This document shows positions 20,886 to 29,071 of a DNA stretch of 64,000 nucleotides, one piece after another; the stretch's first letter is position 1, and each line of letters opens with the position of its first letter. The stretch covers positions 124,001-188,000 of the forward strand of contig NZ_SJKA01000006.1 of the NCBI RefSeq assembly GCF_004331435.1, read 5' to 3'. Source of the DNA: Kribbella sindirgiensis. GTDB lineage: Bacteria; Actinomycetota; Actinomycetes; Propionibacteriales; Kribbellaceae. The notes beneath the pieces were generated by a model, which was not told where the DNA came from, searched no databases, and saw only the letters and a list, made by a program, of their open reading frames with translations. The position numbers and the translations under genes are program-made.

Positions 20886-21350
20886 TCAGGCCTTCGCGTA
20901 CGAACCGGTTCTGAGCTCCCGGGCCACAGCGTTCGCGTGCTCGTGGTCGCCCGACCACACCGTCCCAGCCAGCCCGTACGGCGAGTCGCTGGCGAGCCGG
21001 ACAGCCTCGGCCTCGTCGTCGTAGACGGTGACGGTCAGCACCGGCCCGAAGATCTCCTCTTGGGCGATTCGCCACCCGTTGTCGACTTCGTCGAACACGG
21101 TCGGCTGGACGAACCATCCGCAGCCGGCCCCTTCTGGCCGGCTGCCGCCCGCCGTGAGCTTCGCGCCCTCGGAGCGACCGAGCCGGATGCACTCCTCAAC
21201 TCGCGTCCGGTGCTCCGCGGTCGCCAGCGGACCGATCTGGGTCGCCGGATCGAGTGCGTCGCCGACGACGAGGGAATCGGCCAGCGCTGTGATGACCTCG
21301 ACCACCTCGCGATGGCGCGATCGCGGCGCGCTCGGCACGACTCGGGGTGA
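20886..21350 (-). pseudogene. Aldehyde dehydrogenase remnant (C-terminal domain only)
   Basis: The frame encodes RVVPSAPRSRHREVVEVITALADSLVVGDALDPATQIGPLAT... and EEIFGPVLTVTVYDDEAEAVRLASDSPYGLAGTVWSGD, the C-terminal half of an NAD-dependent aldehyde dehydrogenase. The NAD-binding half, the catalytic cysteine region and the last 40 or so residues (normally ...PFGGYKxSGxGRE) are absent. The protein stops at RTGSYAKA. It is therefore a broken gene. In intact deoxy-sugar pathways such an enzyme would oxidise lactaldehyde or a sugar aldehyde. Confidence 0.8.
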
Positions 21351-21722
21351 ACGCATGGATCGGCCGATCACCTGTCTGCGGTGGTGTCCTGACTCCGCAC
21401 CGTCGGGTGCGCCTGTCGATGGAGGACGTGCAACCTGGGCCCGCGTCGCCTGCAAAGGTTCAGCACTCCGAAGTGACTGGTTTTCCATGCGAGTACGAGT
21501 CATCGCGGTGTACCGAAGTCGTCTGCACTAACCCGACCTCCTGTTGACCCCTGCGTGCCATGCACATCGATGTCTCGCTGCGATCCCGGACCAGCGAGCG
21601 GCGCGGTCACCCCAGTCGGTGTACTGCACTACCCCAGGCTGGGCCCGTCGACAGGGGCTTGCGCGAACTCGCCGCTGCGCTGCGCTCAACGACACCAACC
21701 GCTTGTCCAACTCGCCCAGTAC
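21351..21722. other. Gap with no supported gene
   Basis: No recognisable coding signal, RNA or repeat. The minus-strand frame after the TAG at 21723-21725 stays open as LGELDKRLVSLSAAQRRVRAS..., possibly the rest of the interrupted small protein at 21723-21836. Confidence 0.4.
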
Positions 21723-21836
21723 CTACTGCTGCGCGCCCGCAGCGTCGACATCGTTGCCGGTGCCGGCCGCCGGCGCCGCCGCCAGACCGAGGACGAGAGC
21801 TCCCGCGGCCGCCCAGAGCACAGATCGCCCGGTCAT
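21723..21836 (-). CDS. Tiny exported protein or truncated secreted protein (37 aa)
   Basis: The ATG at 21836 overlaps the stop of the hydrolase gene as ATGA. It encodes MTGRSVLWAAAGALVLGLA and then an Ala/Gly-rich segment ending GAQQ at a TAG. The sequence is a convincing signal peptide with almost no mature part. Because the same frame remains open after the TAG for about 65 more codons, the likeliest reading is a larger secreted protein interrupted by a nonsense codon. A genuine 37-residue product cannot be excluded. Confidence 0.45.
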   Translation of the reverse strand: MTGRSVLWAAAGALVLGLAAAPAAGTGNDVDAAGAQQ

Positions 21837-23335
21837 GGTGACTGCCCTTCAACCTGGTCGTGGACACCCCGCATGTAGGCGGCGAAGCGACCGGGCTCGT
21901 CGTACGGCGGGGTGTGGCCGGATTGGTCGAACACGACGTAGTTCTTGTCCGGCGCGGACAGGGACTCGAACCACTCGCGCGCGAGTGTCGACCGCCCGGA
22001 CGCCTCGTGCTCACCCTGGACGACAAAGACAGGTACCTCGAGGCGCGGGACCTGCTCACGGAAGTCGATCTCCCGCAGCTGCGGGTAGAGCACGTGGAAC
22101 GTCTCGGCGATCGCGCCCATGCCGCGCAACTGCTCGACGAGGGTGTACTCCGCAACGAAGAGGCTCGCAGGGTACTCAGCTGCGGCGTTGTAGTCGTCAC
22201 CGTGCTCGAAGTTCAGCCACTTCGGGTTCGACGAGAGGGCCAAGGGGTAGTCGAGAGTGTCGTCATATGGCGGAGGGCCAAGCTCGCGCAGCTTCTCCGC
22301 AGCATCGTTGTCGCCGCGCGCCTCGGCATCGCTCAGGCTCTCGGCGTACATCAACTCGTCCGTCGCGAACTGGTCGACCATCTGGCCGGTTCCCACATAC
22401 GCGTGGAATTTCTCCGGCTCGCGCTGCACAGCCAGGACCCCGAGCGTGGTGCCCCAGGAACTGCCGACCATGTAGATCTTCGACTGGCCGAACCGCTCTC
22501 GCAGGTAGTCGGTGACCGCGAGGGTGTCGTCGACCATCTGCTTTACCGTGAGGCTGGCAGTCGGGCCGAGCTCGTCGTAGGACTTGCCGGTTCCGCGCTG
22601 GTCCCAGACGGCGACGACGAAGTTCTGCTCGAGCGCTGTGCCGGCGTTGCGGATCCGGCCGATGCCGGTGCCACCGGGGCCGCCCTCGAGGTACAGCAGC
22701 ACGGGTGAATCGGCAGAACGCCCGCGGATCAGGATTGACTGGTCGTGTCCGCCGATGCGGACGTCCACCAGCTCGGCGATGCTGCCGTCCGTCGCGATCT
22801 GCTCGGTCGAGGCAGGACGAAGGAGCGCGGCGAGCAGGGCGAGGACGGTGACGGCTCCCAGGGTCAGGAGGATCCGTCCAGGCCAGCGGTGACGCGGGAC
22901 GGATCCTGAGCTGCGGCGGAAGGCCACGAGACCGAAACCGACTCCCACAGTGAACGGGAGGAGCATCAGGATGGCGTCGACGCCCCGGCCGGCGATCAAC
23001 ATGAGCACGCCATAGATGCCGTCCAGCCGGACTCCGTCGACCGTTGGACCGTCGATCCGCAGCCGGACCAGCTCGAACACGAGGGCGAAAGTCACGGGAA
23101 CGAGGAGCAGGGCCCAGCGCGAGCCCATGAGGCGTCCGGCAACGAACCCCACCCCAAGAGCGGCGACTAGGGCAACGACCGCCTCGAGGGTGGTGACCGG
23201 GCCTCGGGGGATCAACCATCCCGCGAATACTCCCGCTGCTGCGGCCGCAGCAGCGGCGAGTACCGTCCCCCTTGTGCTCAGATCGCGGGATCCGGGACCG
23301 GTGGGGCGTCCGTCGGGTCCCTTCTTGACGTGCAT
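21833..23335 (-). CDS. Membrane-anchored alpha/beta hydrolase, prolyl aminopeptidase (S33) type
   Basis: A 500-residue protein. The first 200 or so residues hold several hydrophobic helices (GTVLAAAAAAAAGVFAGWLI, ALLLVPVTFALVFELV, ILLTLGAVTVLALLAALL). The rest is an S33 alpha/beta hydrolase with the oxyanion motif YLEGGPGGTG, VVAVWDQRGTGKS, the nucleophile elbow GSSWGTT and the catalytic histidine in QSGHTPPYDEPGRF. The catalytic domain should face outside. The ATG at 23335 follows GGAGG; an upstream in-frame ATG (MSEGWKND...) is possible but has a weaker site. Proline iminopeptidases release N-terminal residues, but many S33 members are esterases, so the substrate is open. Confidence 0.8.
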   Translation of the reverse strand: MHVKKGPDGRPTGPGSRDLSTRGTVLAAAAAAAAGVFAGWLIPRGPVTTLEAVVALVAALGVGFVAGRLMGSRWALLLVPVTFALVFELVRLRIDGPTVDGVRLDGIYGVLMLIAGRGVDAILMLLPFTVGVGFGLVAFRRSSGSVPRHRWPGRILLTLGAVTVLALLAALLRPASTEQIATDGSIAELVDVRIGGHDQSILIRGRSADSPVLLYLEGGPGGTGIGRIRNAGTALEQNFVVAVWDQRGTGKSYDELGPTASLTVKQMVDDTLAVTDYLRERFGQSKIYMVGSSWGTTLGVLAVQREPEKFHAYVGTGQMVDQFATDELMYAESLSDAEARGDNDAAEKLRELGPPPYDDTLDYPLALSSNPKWLNFEHGDDYNAAAEYPASLFVAEYTLVEQLRGMGAIAETFHVLYPQLREIDFREQVPRLEVPVFVVQGEHEASGRSTLAREWFESLSAPDKNYVVFDQSGHTPPYDEPGRFAAYMRGVHDQVEGQSP

Positions 23336-23565
23336 ATCGCCTCCAGGCGAATGATCGAGGGTGTCGTTCTTCCACCCTTCGCTCATCGCCTCGCGGTAAT
23401 TAGTGCCAAGAGGCTCCTGCGCCGAATGACCTTCTGCTCTCACGCTCGGGACCACCGGGTGTCCGGTCAGAGGCCACGTTGGCGCACCCTGGCCGCTCCT
23501 GGCGCTGAGCACCAGAGAGATCCTCGACATCTTCCAAGGCACCCAACAAATCCAGCAGCTCATCG

Positions 23566-23918
23566 TCACCCGACGATTGCTGGGCAAGACGTCCGCGGGA
23601 GTTCAAATAGCCCTGTTCGTAAGACATTTCGACCCTGCTCCGCTGCTCCGTCAGCCGCAGCAAGTTGTTCGAGCCGACGATCCACGGCCTGACGAGCGCG
23701 GCCGTACGATGAGCGCACCATGTGCGTGTACATCTGCAGCGTGAACCCCGGATCGTGATGACCGAGGTACTCGGACAGCTCCTTGATCTTCACGCAGTCC
23801 GCGAGCGTGATGCTGGCGAAGTAGTGGCGTAGCGCATGCGTTCAAGTTGTGTAGTCGGCCTGGTACCCCGCCGCCCACGGCTCTCCGAAGACCGTCGAGG
23901 TCGCTGTCAGGCAGGAAC
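23566..23918 (-). pseudogene. Tyrosine integrase tail, decayed
   Basis: The minus-strand frame reads VFGEPWAAGYQADYTT, a TGA stop at 23844-23842, then THALRHYFASITLADCVKIKEL and SEYLGHHDPGFTLQMYTHM. This is the HxLRH...YTH end of a phage-type tyrosine recombinase (box II, including the catalytic tyrosine in YTHM). Another stop lies upstream and the core-binding domain is gone. It is a relic of an integrated element unrelated in position to the tRNA-Lys integrase at 53.4 kb. Confidence 0.75.
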
Positions 23919-24148
23919 CAACCGACTGTCATGCCGGGGATGATGATCAGGCAGGTATGGTCAGGAGGGCAGCCCAGGTACCCATCAGCATCCCGCGCAG
24001 CAGCCAGCGCATGCTTGGTTCCGGACTGGCGTATCAAATCTGGTGCCGTGGCGGAATGTGTCGAGGATCCCGGCGGAGGCTCGCTGAATTTCGCACCGAG
24101 CAAGCATGCCAGCAGACCTCTGTCAGCTTGCACGGCTCACAAGGACCT
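23919..24148. other. Gap with no supported gene
   Basis: Frames are open only as shadows. No recognisable protein, RNA or repeat is seen between the integrase relic and the RpiR gene. Confidence 0.4.
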
Positions 24149-25090
24149 TCAGTCCACGGTGTGGCCAATCTCAGGATCGGCGTCGCTGGTCGTGGGGATG
24201 CCGAGCCTCTCGGCCGACAGTTGTGCGCTTTGCCGGGTCACTGTGGGGCGCAGGTGGTTCAGCCTGTCCATTGCATCGAGTGCGCGCGAGGGGTGGCGGG
24301 CGGCGACAGCGCTCATAAGCGCCTGCGAAACGAGCAGCGGAATCCCGGCGTCGGAAGCGCTCGTCAGTGACGTCGGAGAGGTGGTCACGACAAAGTCGGC
24401 TTCGCTTCGTACCGGCATGCCGATCGCCTCGGTGATCAAGATGACTGATGCGCCTGCAGTCTTTGCGGTTCGGACTGTCGCTGCTACTTCGTCGAACTGG
24501 CGGACGGGCGCGAACACGACGACGGTGGTGCCGGGGCGCAGCTGTGCGAGGTCGTCGGCGAGCAGTAGGCCGCTGGCTCGCGAGGCACGGGCGTCCACGC
24601 CGATTCGGGCGAGGATGAATGCCAGGTAGTCGGCGATGTATCCGGTCGGGGCGAGTCCGTAGCAGAAGACTCGGTCCGCTTCGGCTACGGCGGTCACCAA
24701 GCCGTCCCAGTCGATTTCGTCCATCTGGTGTGCGAACTGTTCGACTGCGCGGGCTGTGTCGTTGACGACCTGCCTCAGGTGACTGCCGTCAGCTGTGCTG
24801 TACATCCGGCGCTGCAGTATCGCGCCCGGGTTGGCTCGTTGGTTCACGAGCTCGAGTGCGGCCTGCCGTGCCGTCTTCATGCCGCTGTAGCCGAGCGCTT
24901 TCGCGGTGCGGATCACGCTGGCGTCGCTGGTGCCGATTGCTGCGGCGATCTCTTGAACGGACAGGCCGGCGACGCGGTCCGGGTGGAGCGCGAAGAACGT
25001 CGCCACTTTGCCGAGTACGTCGGGCAGATCGGGCCCGATACGGGTCGCGCGCCCGTACAGCGAGTCGTCGACCACCGAATCGGCGTCCAT
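24149..25090 (-). CDS. RpiR-family regulator with SIS domain (copy A)
   Basis: A 313-residue RpiR regulator. The N-terminal helix-turn-helix (residues about 18-90) includes GLSVQEIAAAIGTSDASVIRTAKALGYSGM. The C-terminal SIS domain (about 135-270) includes VFCYGLAPTGYIADYLAFIL and TTVVVFAPVRQFDEVAATVRTAKTAGASVILITE and would bind a phosphosugar or similar ligand. It is a paralogue of the RpiR gene at 25305-26177 and lies downstream on the same strand. A perfect palindrome typical of RpiR operators (25223-25240) is 130-150 bp before its start. It probably regulates the hydantoinase/Tct operon, itself, or both. Confidence 0.9.
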   Translation of the reverse strand: MDADSVVDDSLYGRATRIGPDLPDVLGKVATFFALHPDRVAGLSVQEIAAAIGTSDASVIRTAKALGYSGMKTARQAALELVNQRANPGAILQRRMYSTADGSHLRQVVNDTARAVEQFAHQMDEIDWDGLVTAVAEADRVFCYGLAPTGYIADYLAFILARIGVDARASRASGLLLADDLAQLRPGTTVVVFAPVRQFDEVAATVRTAKTAGASVILITEAIGMPVRSEADFVVTTSPTSLTSASDAGIPLLVSQALMSAVAARHPSRALDAMDRLNHLRPTVTRQSAQLSAERLGIPTTSDADPEIGHTVD

Positions 25091-25222
25091 CGATCCTCCC
25101 CATTGTGATGATCCAGCGCCGGTTGGCGTGGGACATGGTACGGCCGACGCACTTCGTCGGGCTGATGTGAGTTAGGGCTTCCCGCGCCAGTAGATGACTG
25201 TTAATCTACACGAAAGTGTCTG

Positions 25223-25240
25223 CTGTAGAAAAATCTACAG
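25223..25240. promoter_or_regulatory. RpiR-type operator palindrome
   Basis: CTGTAGAAAAATCTACAG is a 7-bp perfect inverted repeat around AAAA. The design resembles characterised RpiR-family (HexR-type) sites, TGTA-N-A/T-rich-N-TACA. A further half-site AATCTACA is at 25203-25210. It lies between the two RpiR genes, upstream of copy A. It is not followed by a T-run, so a terminator is less likely. Confidence 0.55.
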
Positions 25241-25304
25241 TACCTAGCTTCGACCTCGAAGGAGGTGGGGTCAGATGTGTGGTCGTCCTAGATCGAGGTC
25301 GCCG

Positions 25305-26177
25305 TCAGTCCTCGGCGTCGAGCTTGCCGCCGACGATCTCGGCCCGGAGCGCGTTCAGGCGTTGCATGGTTCCGACGGCTGCCGTCTGGTTTTGTGCGGC
25401 GACGGATAGGTCGAGCGCGCGGGCAACGATCATTCCCGTGACGACGCCGTCGCTGGTCCCGGTGGTGGTTGGCGGTGTGGCCAGGACGATGTCGACGCGG
25501 TCGCGAAGTGCCACGCCGAGGGTCTCGCTGACCAGGATCGTGGTTGCTCCGGCTTTGGCTGCGTGGTTGAGAACCACGTCGATCTCACGGAAGCGGCGCA
25601 TGGTGGCGAAGACGACGACGACGTCGCGGTCGCTGAGGTCGAGCAAATGGTCCGCAAGTGCGAATCCGGCGGCTCTGATGTTCGAGCTGCGTACGCCGGC
25701 GCGATTGAGGCAGATGCTGAGGTATTCGGCGATGCAGCCGCTGGGGCCGATGCCGTAGGTGATGACGCGTGCTGCTCCGGCCATGGCTGTGACTGCCCGG
25801 TCCCAGCTCAGCTCGTCCAGGTCGGCCTCGAACTGGGTGAGTACGTCGGCGGTGTCGCGCAGTACTCGTCGCGCGCCGGAGCCCGAGCTGTTGATCCGGC
25901 CGAGTTGGTCATCGAGGACCTTCGAGGGATCCCGCTGGCGGCCGGAGGCGGCCAGGGCTGATCGGCGCAGTTCGCGGAAGTTCGCGTAGCCGAGCTTCTT
26001 CGCTGTCCGTACGACGGTGGCGTCGCTCGTGGAGGTGTAGGTCCCCAGTTCGACGGTGGAGGACACGGCTACCAGCGCCGGGTTGCCGGCGATGAACGCC
26101 GCGACCTGCGCCTCGCTGGGAGTCAGGGTCGCGGCGACCTCTGAGATGCGCTCGTGGAGCGGAGTGCTGGTGTTCAA
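25305..26177 (-). CDS. RpiR-family regulator with SIS domain (copy B)
   Basis: A 290-residue RpiR regulator with the same layout as copy A: helix-turn-helix around TSTSDATVVRTAKKLGYANFRELRR and a SIS domain with VITYGIGPSGCIAEYLSICLNRAG and VVVVFATMRRFREIDVVLNHAAKAGATTILVSE. Two regulators of one family in tandem suggest that one senses substrate and the other product, or duplication with divergence. The start is TTG at 26177, with a weak ribosome-binding site. It is divergent from the operon beginning at 26292; an inverted CTGAAG/CTTCAG pair (26202-26207, 26243-26248) sits in that spacer and may be regulatory. Confidence 0.88.
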   Translation of the reverse strand: MNTSTPLHERISEVAATLTPSEAQVAAFIAGNPALVAVSSTVELGTYTSTSDATVVRTAKKLGYANFRELRRSALAASGRQRDPSKVLDDQLGRINSSGSGARRVLRDTADVLTQFEADLDELSWDRAVTAMAGAARVITYGIGPSGCIAEYLSICLNRAGVRSSNIRAAGFALADHLLDLSDRDVVVVFATMRRFREIDVVLNHAAKAGATTILVSETLGVALRDRVDIVLATPPTTTGTSDGVVTGMIVARALDLSVAAQNQTAAVGTMQRLNALRAEIVGGKLDAED

Positions 26178-26291
26178 GTCGAGTTACCCCTTGTCATCGC
26201 TCTGAAGAATACACTACGGTCGCTGCCCATCCGAAGGAAACACTTCAGTGGTCGAGGTTCGGCTGTGAGGTTAGACGGAGGAAGGTCGCAC

Positions 26292-27422
26292 GTGGAGGAA
26301 ACGGATTTCGTCGTCGTGGGTGGCGGCGTGTACGGCGCCGCGCTCGCCTACGAGCTCGTGGTCAGAGGAGCGTCGGTCACGCTGCTGGAGGCCGGCCGGC
26401 TCGCGACCCGGGCGTCCGGTGGGCCGGGGAAGCGTGGAGTGCGCGCCAACGGCCGGAACTCACGAGAACTGTCCTTGGCACGTGAAGCTCTGACGAGATG
26501 GCCCGACCTGTCGGCGGAGCTGGGATCCGAGACCGGATTCGAGCGGATCGGCGGACTGATGCTCGTGCGGTCGATGCCGAGTCTCGGTGAGATCGGGCTG
26601 GCGCGGGCCGAGGCCCATCTGCGGTTGCAGGTCGCGCACGGTATTTCCACGGAGTTGGTCGACCGGGAAGGGCTGGCGGAACTGGAACCCGGCGTGGACG
26701 GGACACAGATCGCCGCCCTGTACACCCCGGGCGAAGGGATCGCCGATCAGCGCGCCACGGCTCACGCCTACGCTGCTGCCGCTGAGAAGCGCGGCGCGTC
26801 GATCCGGGAATCGAGTCCGGTCGAAGACTTCAGCACGAGCCCGCGGCCGACGGTGCGTCTGCGGGACGGCACGAGGCTGGAGGCCGGCCGGGCGATCGTG
26901 CTCACGACCAACTATGGAACGAACGCGCTGCTCGGGCGGTCGGAGCAGTCGCAGCTGCCGCTGTGGACGATGGTGCCTCAGGTACTCATGGTTCGGCCCA
27001 GAGGCAACTACCGGCCTCGTCACCTGGTCGCTCACCTGCAGGAGACTCTCTCGGTCAAGCCGCTGGCCGACGGCATCACGATGATTTCCGGCGGCATGCG
27101 GGGCAGGTGGAACCCGGCAACCGCCTCCGGCGAACCGGTCGAAGCAATGATCAGCGAAAGCCTCGACATCGCCTCGTCGGTCTTCCCGCCGCTGTGTGAC
27201 GGCGAGCTTGTGGCGGCAGACGCCAGCGTCCCGGAGACCTACACGCCGGACGGCCTGCCGTACGTCGACTTCCTCGACCTCGACGCGCGGGTGTTCGTCG
27301 CGGCCGGTTGGCACGGGCACGGCTTCGCCATTGCCCCGTCGGTCGCGCGGCACGTCGCGGAGTGGCTCATCACAGGCCGAAGGCCGGAAGTCCTTGCCCC
27401 GTTCAAGATCCGAAGAAGCTGA
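26292..27422 (+). CDS. FAD-dependent DAO-family oxidoreductase (first)
   Basis: A 376-residue flavoprotein of the D-amino acid oxidase/sarcosine oxidase superfamily. The Rossmann motif VVVGGGVYGAALAYELVVRGASVTLLEAG starts near residue 7 and the C-terminal FAD segment reads FVAAGWHGHGFAIAPSVARHVAEWL. These enzymes oxidise amines or amino acids such as sarcosine, glycine or D-amino acids. The GTG at 26292 was chosen because GGAGGAAGG lies eight bases upstream; the frame extends further but overlaps the RpiR start. It opens the operon with HyuB, HyuA, TctCBA and a second DAO protein, so it probably acts on the amine product of the hydantoinase step. Confidence 0.85.
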   Translation: MEETDFVVVGGGVYGAALAYELVVRGASVTLLEAGRLATRASGGPGKRGVRANGRNSRELSLAREALTRWPDLSAELGSETGFERIGGLMLVRSMPSLGEIGLARAEAHLRLQVAHGISTELVDREGLAELEPGVDGTQIAALYTPGEGIADQRATAHAYAAAAEKRGASIRESSPVEDFSTSPRPTVRLRDGTRLEAGRAIVLTTNYGTNALLGRSEQSQLPLWTMVPQVLMVRPRGNYRPRHLVAHLQETLSVKPLADGITMISGGMRGRWNPATASGEPVEAMISESLDIASSVFPPLCDGELVAADASVPETYTPDGLPYVDFLDLDARVFVAAGWHGHGFAIAPSVARHVAEWLITGRRPEVLAPFKIRRS

Positions 27423-27445
27423 GACCAATGAAGGGTGCCATCCCG

Positions 27446-29071
27446 ATGACAAGTCCTGGGCTCGACTCGGTGACCGTCGACATCATCGGCCACAACCTGG
27501 TGGCCATCGCCGAAGAGATGGGAGTCGCCATGATCCGGGCTGCCTACTCTCCGAACATCAAGGAGCGGCGCGACTGCACCACCGCGCTGCTCGACACCTC
27601 TGGGCACTCGATCGCCCAGGCGGAGCACATCCCGATCCACATGGGATCGATGATCGGGTTCATCCCGGGGGTGGTCGCGCAGTACGGCGAAGACATCCAC
27701 CCGGGTGACATCTTCATCTCCAACGACCCCTATCTCGGCGGCAGCACTCACCTGCCCGACGTGACGGTCGTGGCACCGCTGCACGTCGACGGCGACCTGG
27801 TGGGATTCGCGGCTGCCGTGGCTCATCATGCGGAGTTCGGTGGCTCCCAGGGACGTGCTCCCGACATCTACTCCGAGGGTCTGCGGTTGCCGATCCTCAA
27901 GATCGTCGACCGCGGAACCCTGGACGAAGGCCTGGTCCGCCTCATCCAGCTGAATACCCGGGTACCCGACGAGCGGCTCGGCGACATCCGGAGCCAGTTC
28001 GCGGCTGTGTCGCTGGGAGTACGTCGCTACACCGGCTTGCTCGAGCGGTACGGCGCGGACGGCGTCCTCGAGGCGACGGGCAGGTGGCTGGACAAGGCGG
28101 AAACGCAGGCATGGGCAGCGCTGCGGGAGTTGCCCCGAGGACGCGTGCAGTTCGAGGACCGGATGGATTCCGATGGCGCCGGGACGGAGAACATCCCGAT
28201 CCGTGTAGCGATCGATATCGATGCCGAAGGCATCCACTTCGACTTCACCGGAACCGGTGCCCAGGTGGCCGGGCAGATCAACACGGCGCGCGCGGCCGTG
28301 GAAGCCTCGGTCTACTACACGGTCAAGACCATCCTTGACCCCACACTGCCGGCGAACGCGGGCTTCTACCGCATTGTCGACATCACCATTCCGCACGGAT
28401 CCATCCTGGACTCGGCCGAACCGGCACCGGTCCTCCAGCGGTCCGATGTGTGTCAGCGTGCGGTGGACGCGATGCTCGGGGCCTTCAGCAGCATCCTGCC
28501 GGAGCGAATTCCCGCAGCGTCGAACGGCTCGATCTCGGCCTTCACCTTCAACGGGTACGACGCTCTGCGGCAACGACCGTTCGCCTACACCGAGGTCATC
28601 GCCGGGGGAGCCGGCGCGCTGCCCACGACGAACGGCCAGGACGCCGTACAGACCCATGTCACTAACACTGCCAACACCCCGATCGAATCCGTGGAGCAGA
28701 ATTTCCCGCTGCGCATCACGAAGTACGCACTCCGGGACGGATCCGGCGGCGCCGGACAGCGCCGTGGCGGCGTCGGCATCATTCGAGAACTGAAGACCCT
28801 GAACGACGGCATCCGGCTGACAGTCAAAGGCGACCGGGTAGCGACCGGGCCATGGGGATTGCAAGGCGGCGGCGCCGGCCAGCCCCTCGCGTTCGTCCTC
28901 GATCCCGACTCGGATCACTCGCGGAGCTTCACCCGGGCCGACAACGGGACGGTGCTGGCCGCAGAGACCACTGTGCTGGCCATGACAGCCGGAGGCGGGG
29001 GCTTCGGCAGCCCGCCCGACACCGACAGCGTTCCGGCAGCCGATGAGCGAGAGGGAGACGACGTACAGTGA
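27446..29071 (+). CDS. hyuB: Hydantoinase/oxoprolinase beta subunit (HyuB)
   Basis: A 541-residue HyuB-type subunit. ATP-dependent hydantoinases and 5-oxoprolinases hydrolyse a cyclic amide with HyuA supplying the ATP-grasping half. Family wording is clear: LDSVTVDIIGHNLVAIAEEMGVAMIRAAYSPNIKERRDCTTALLD, FISNDPYLGGSTHLPDVTVVAP and VAHHAEFGG. The ATG at 27446 gives the usual family start; an in-frame ATG at 27428 is possible. It overlaps HyuA by four bases (GTGA). The substrate could be an N-methylhydantoin, 5-oxoproline, acetophenone-type or other cyclic amide; sequence alone does not decide. Confidence 0.9.
   Translation: MTSPGLDSVTVDIIGHNLVAIAEEMGVAMIRAAYSPNIKERRDCTTALLDTSGHSIAQAEHIPIHMGSMIGFIPGVVAQYGEDIHPGDIFISNDPYLGGSTHLPDVTVVAPLHVDGDLVGFAAAVAHHAEFGGSQGRAPDIYSEGLRLPILKIVDRGTLDEGLVRLIQLNTRVPDERLGDIRSQFAAVSLGVRRYTGLLERYGADGVLEATGRWLDKAETQAWAALRELPRGRVQFEDRMDSDGAGTENIPIRVAIDIDAEGIHFDFTGTGAQVAGQINTARAAVEASVYYTVKTILDPTLPANAGFYRIVDITIPHGSILDSAEPAPVLQRSDVCQRAVDAMLGAFSSILPERIPAASNGSISAFTFNGYDALRQRPFAYTEVIAGGAGALPTTNGQDAVQTHVTNTANTPIESVEQNFPLRITKYALRDGSGGAGQRRGGVGIIRELKTLNDGIRLTVKGDRVATGPWGLQGGGAGQPLAFVLDPDSDHSRSFTRADNGTVLAAETTVLAMTAGGGGFGSPPDTDSVPAADEREGDDVQ

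Noticed and set aside
21544..22515. A 323-codon plus-strand frame across the hydrolase gene
   Set aside because: It is low-complexity Arg/Ala/Pro and antisense to the S33 catalytic domain.
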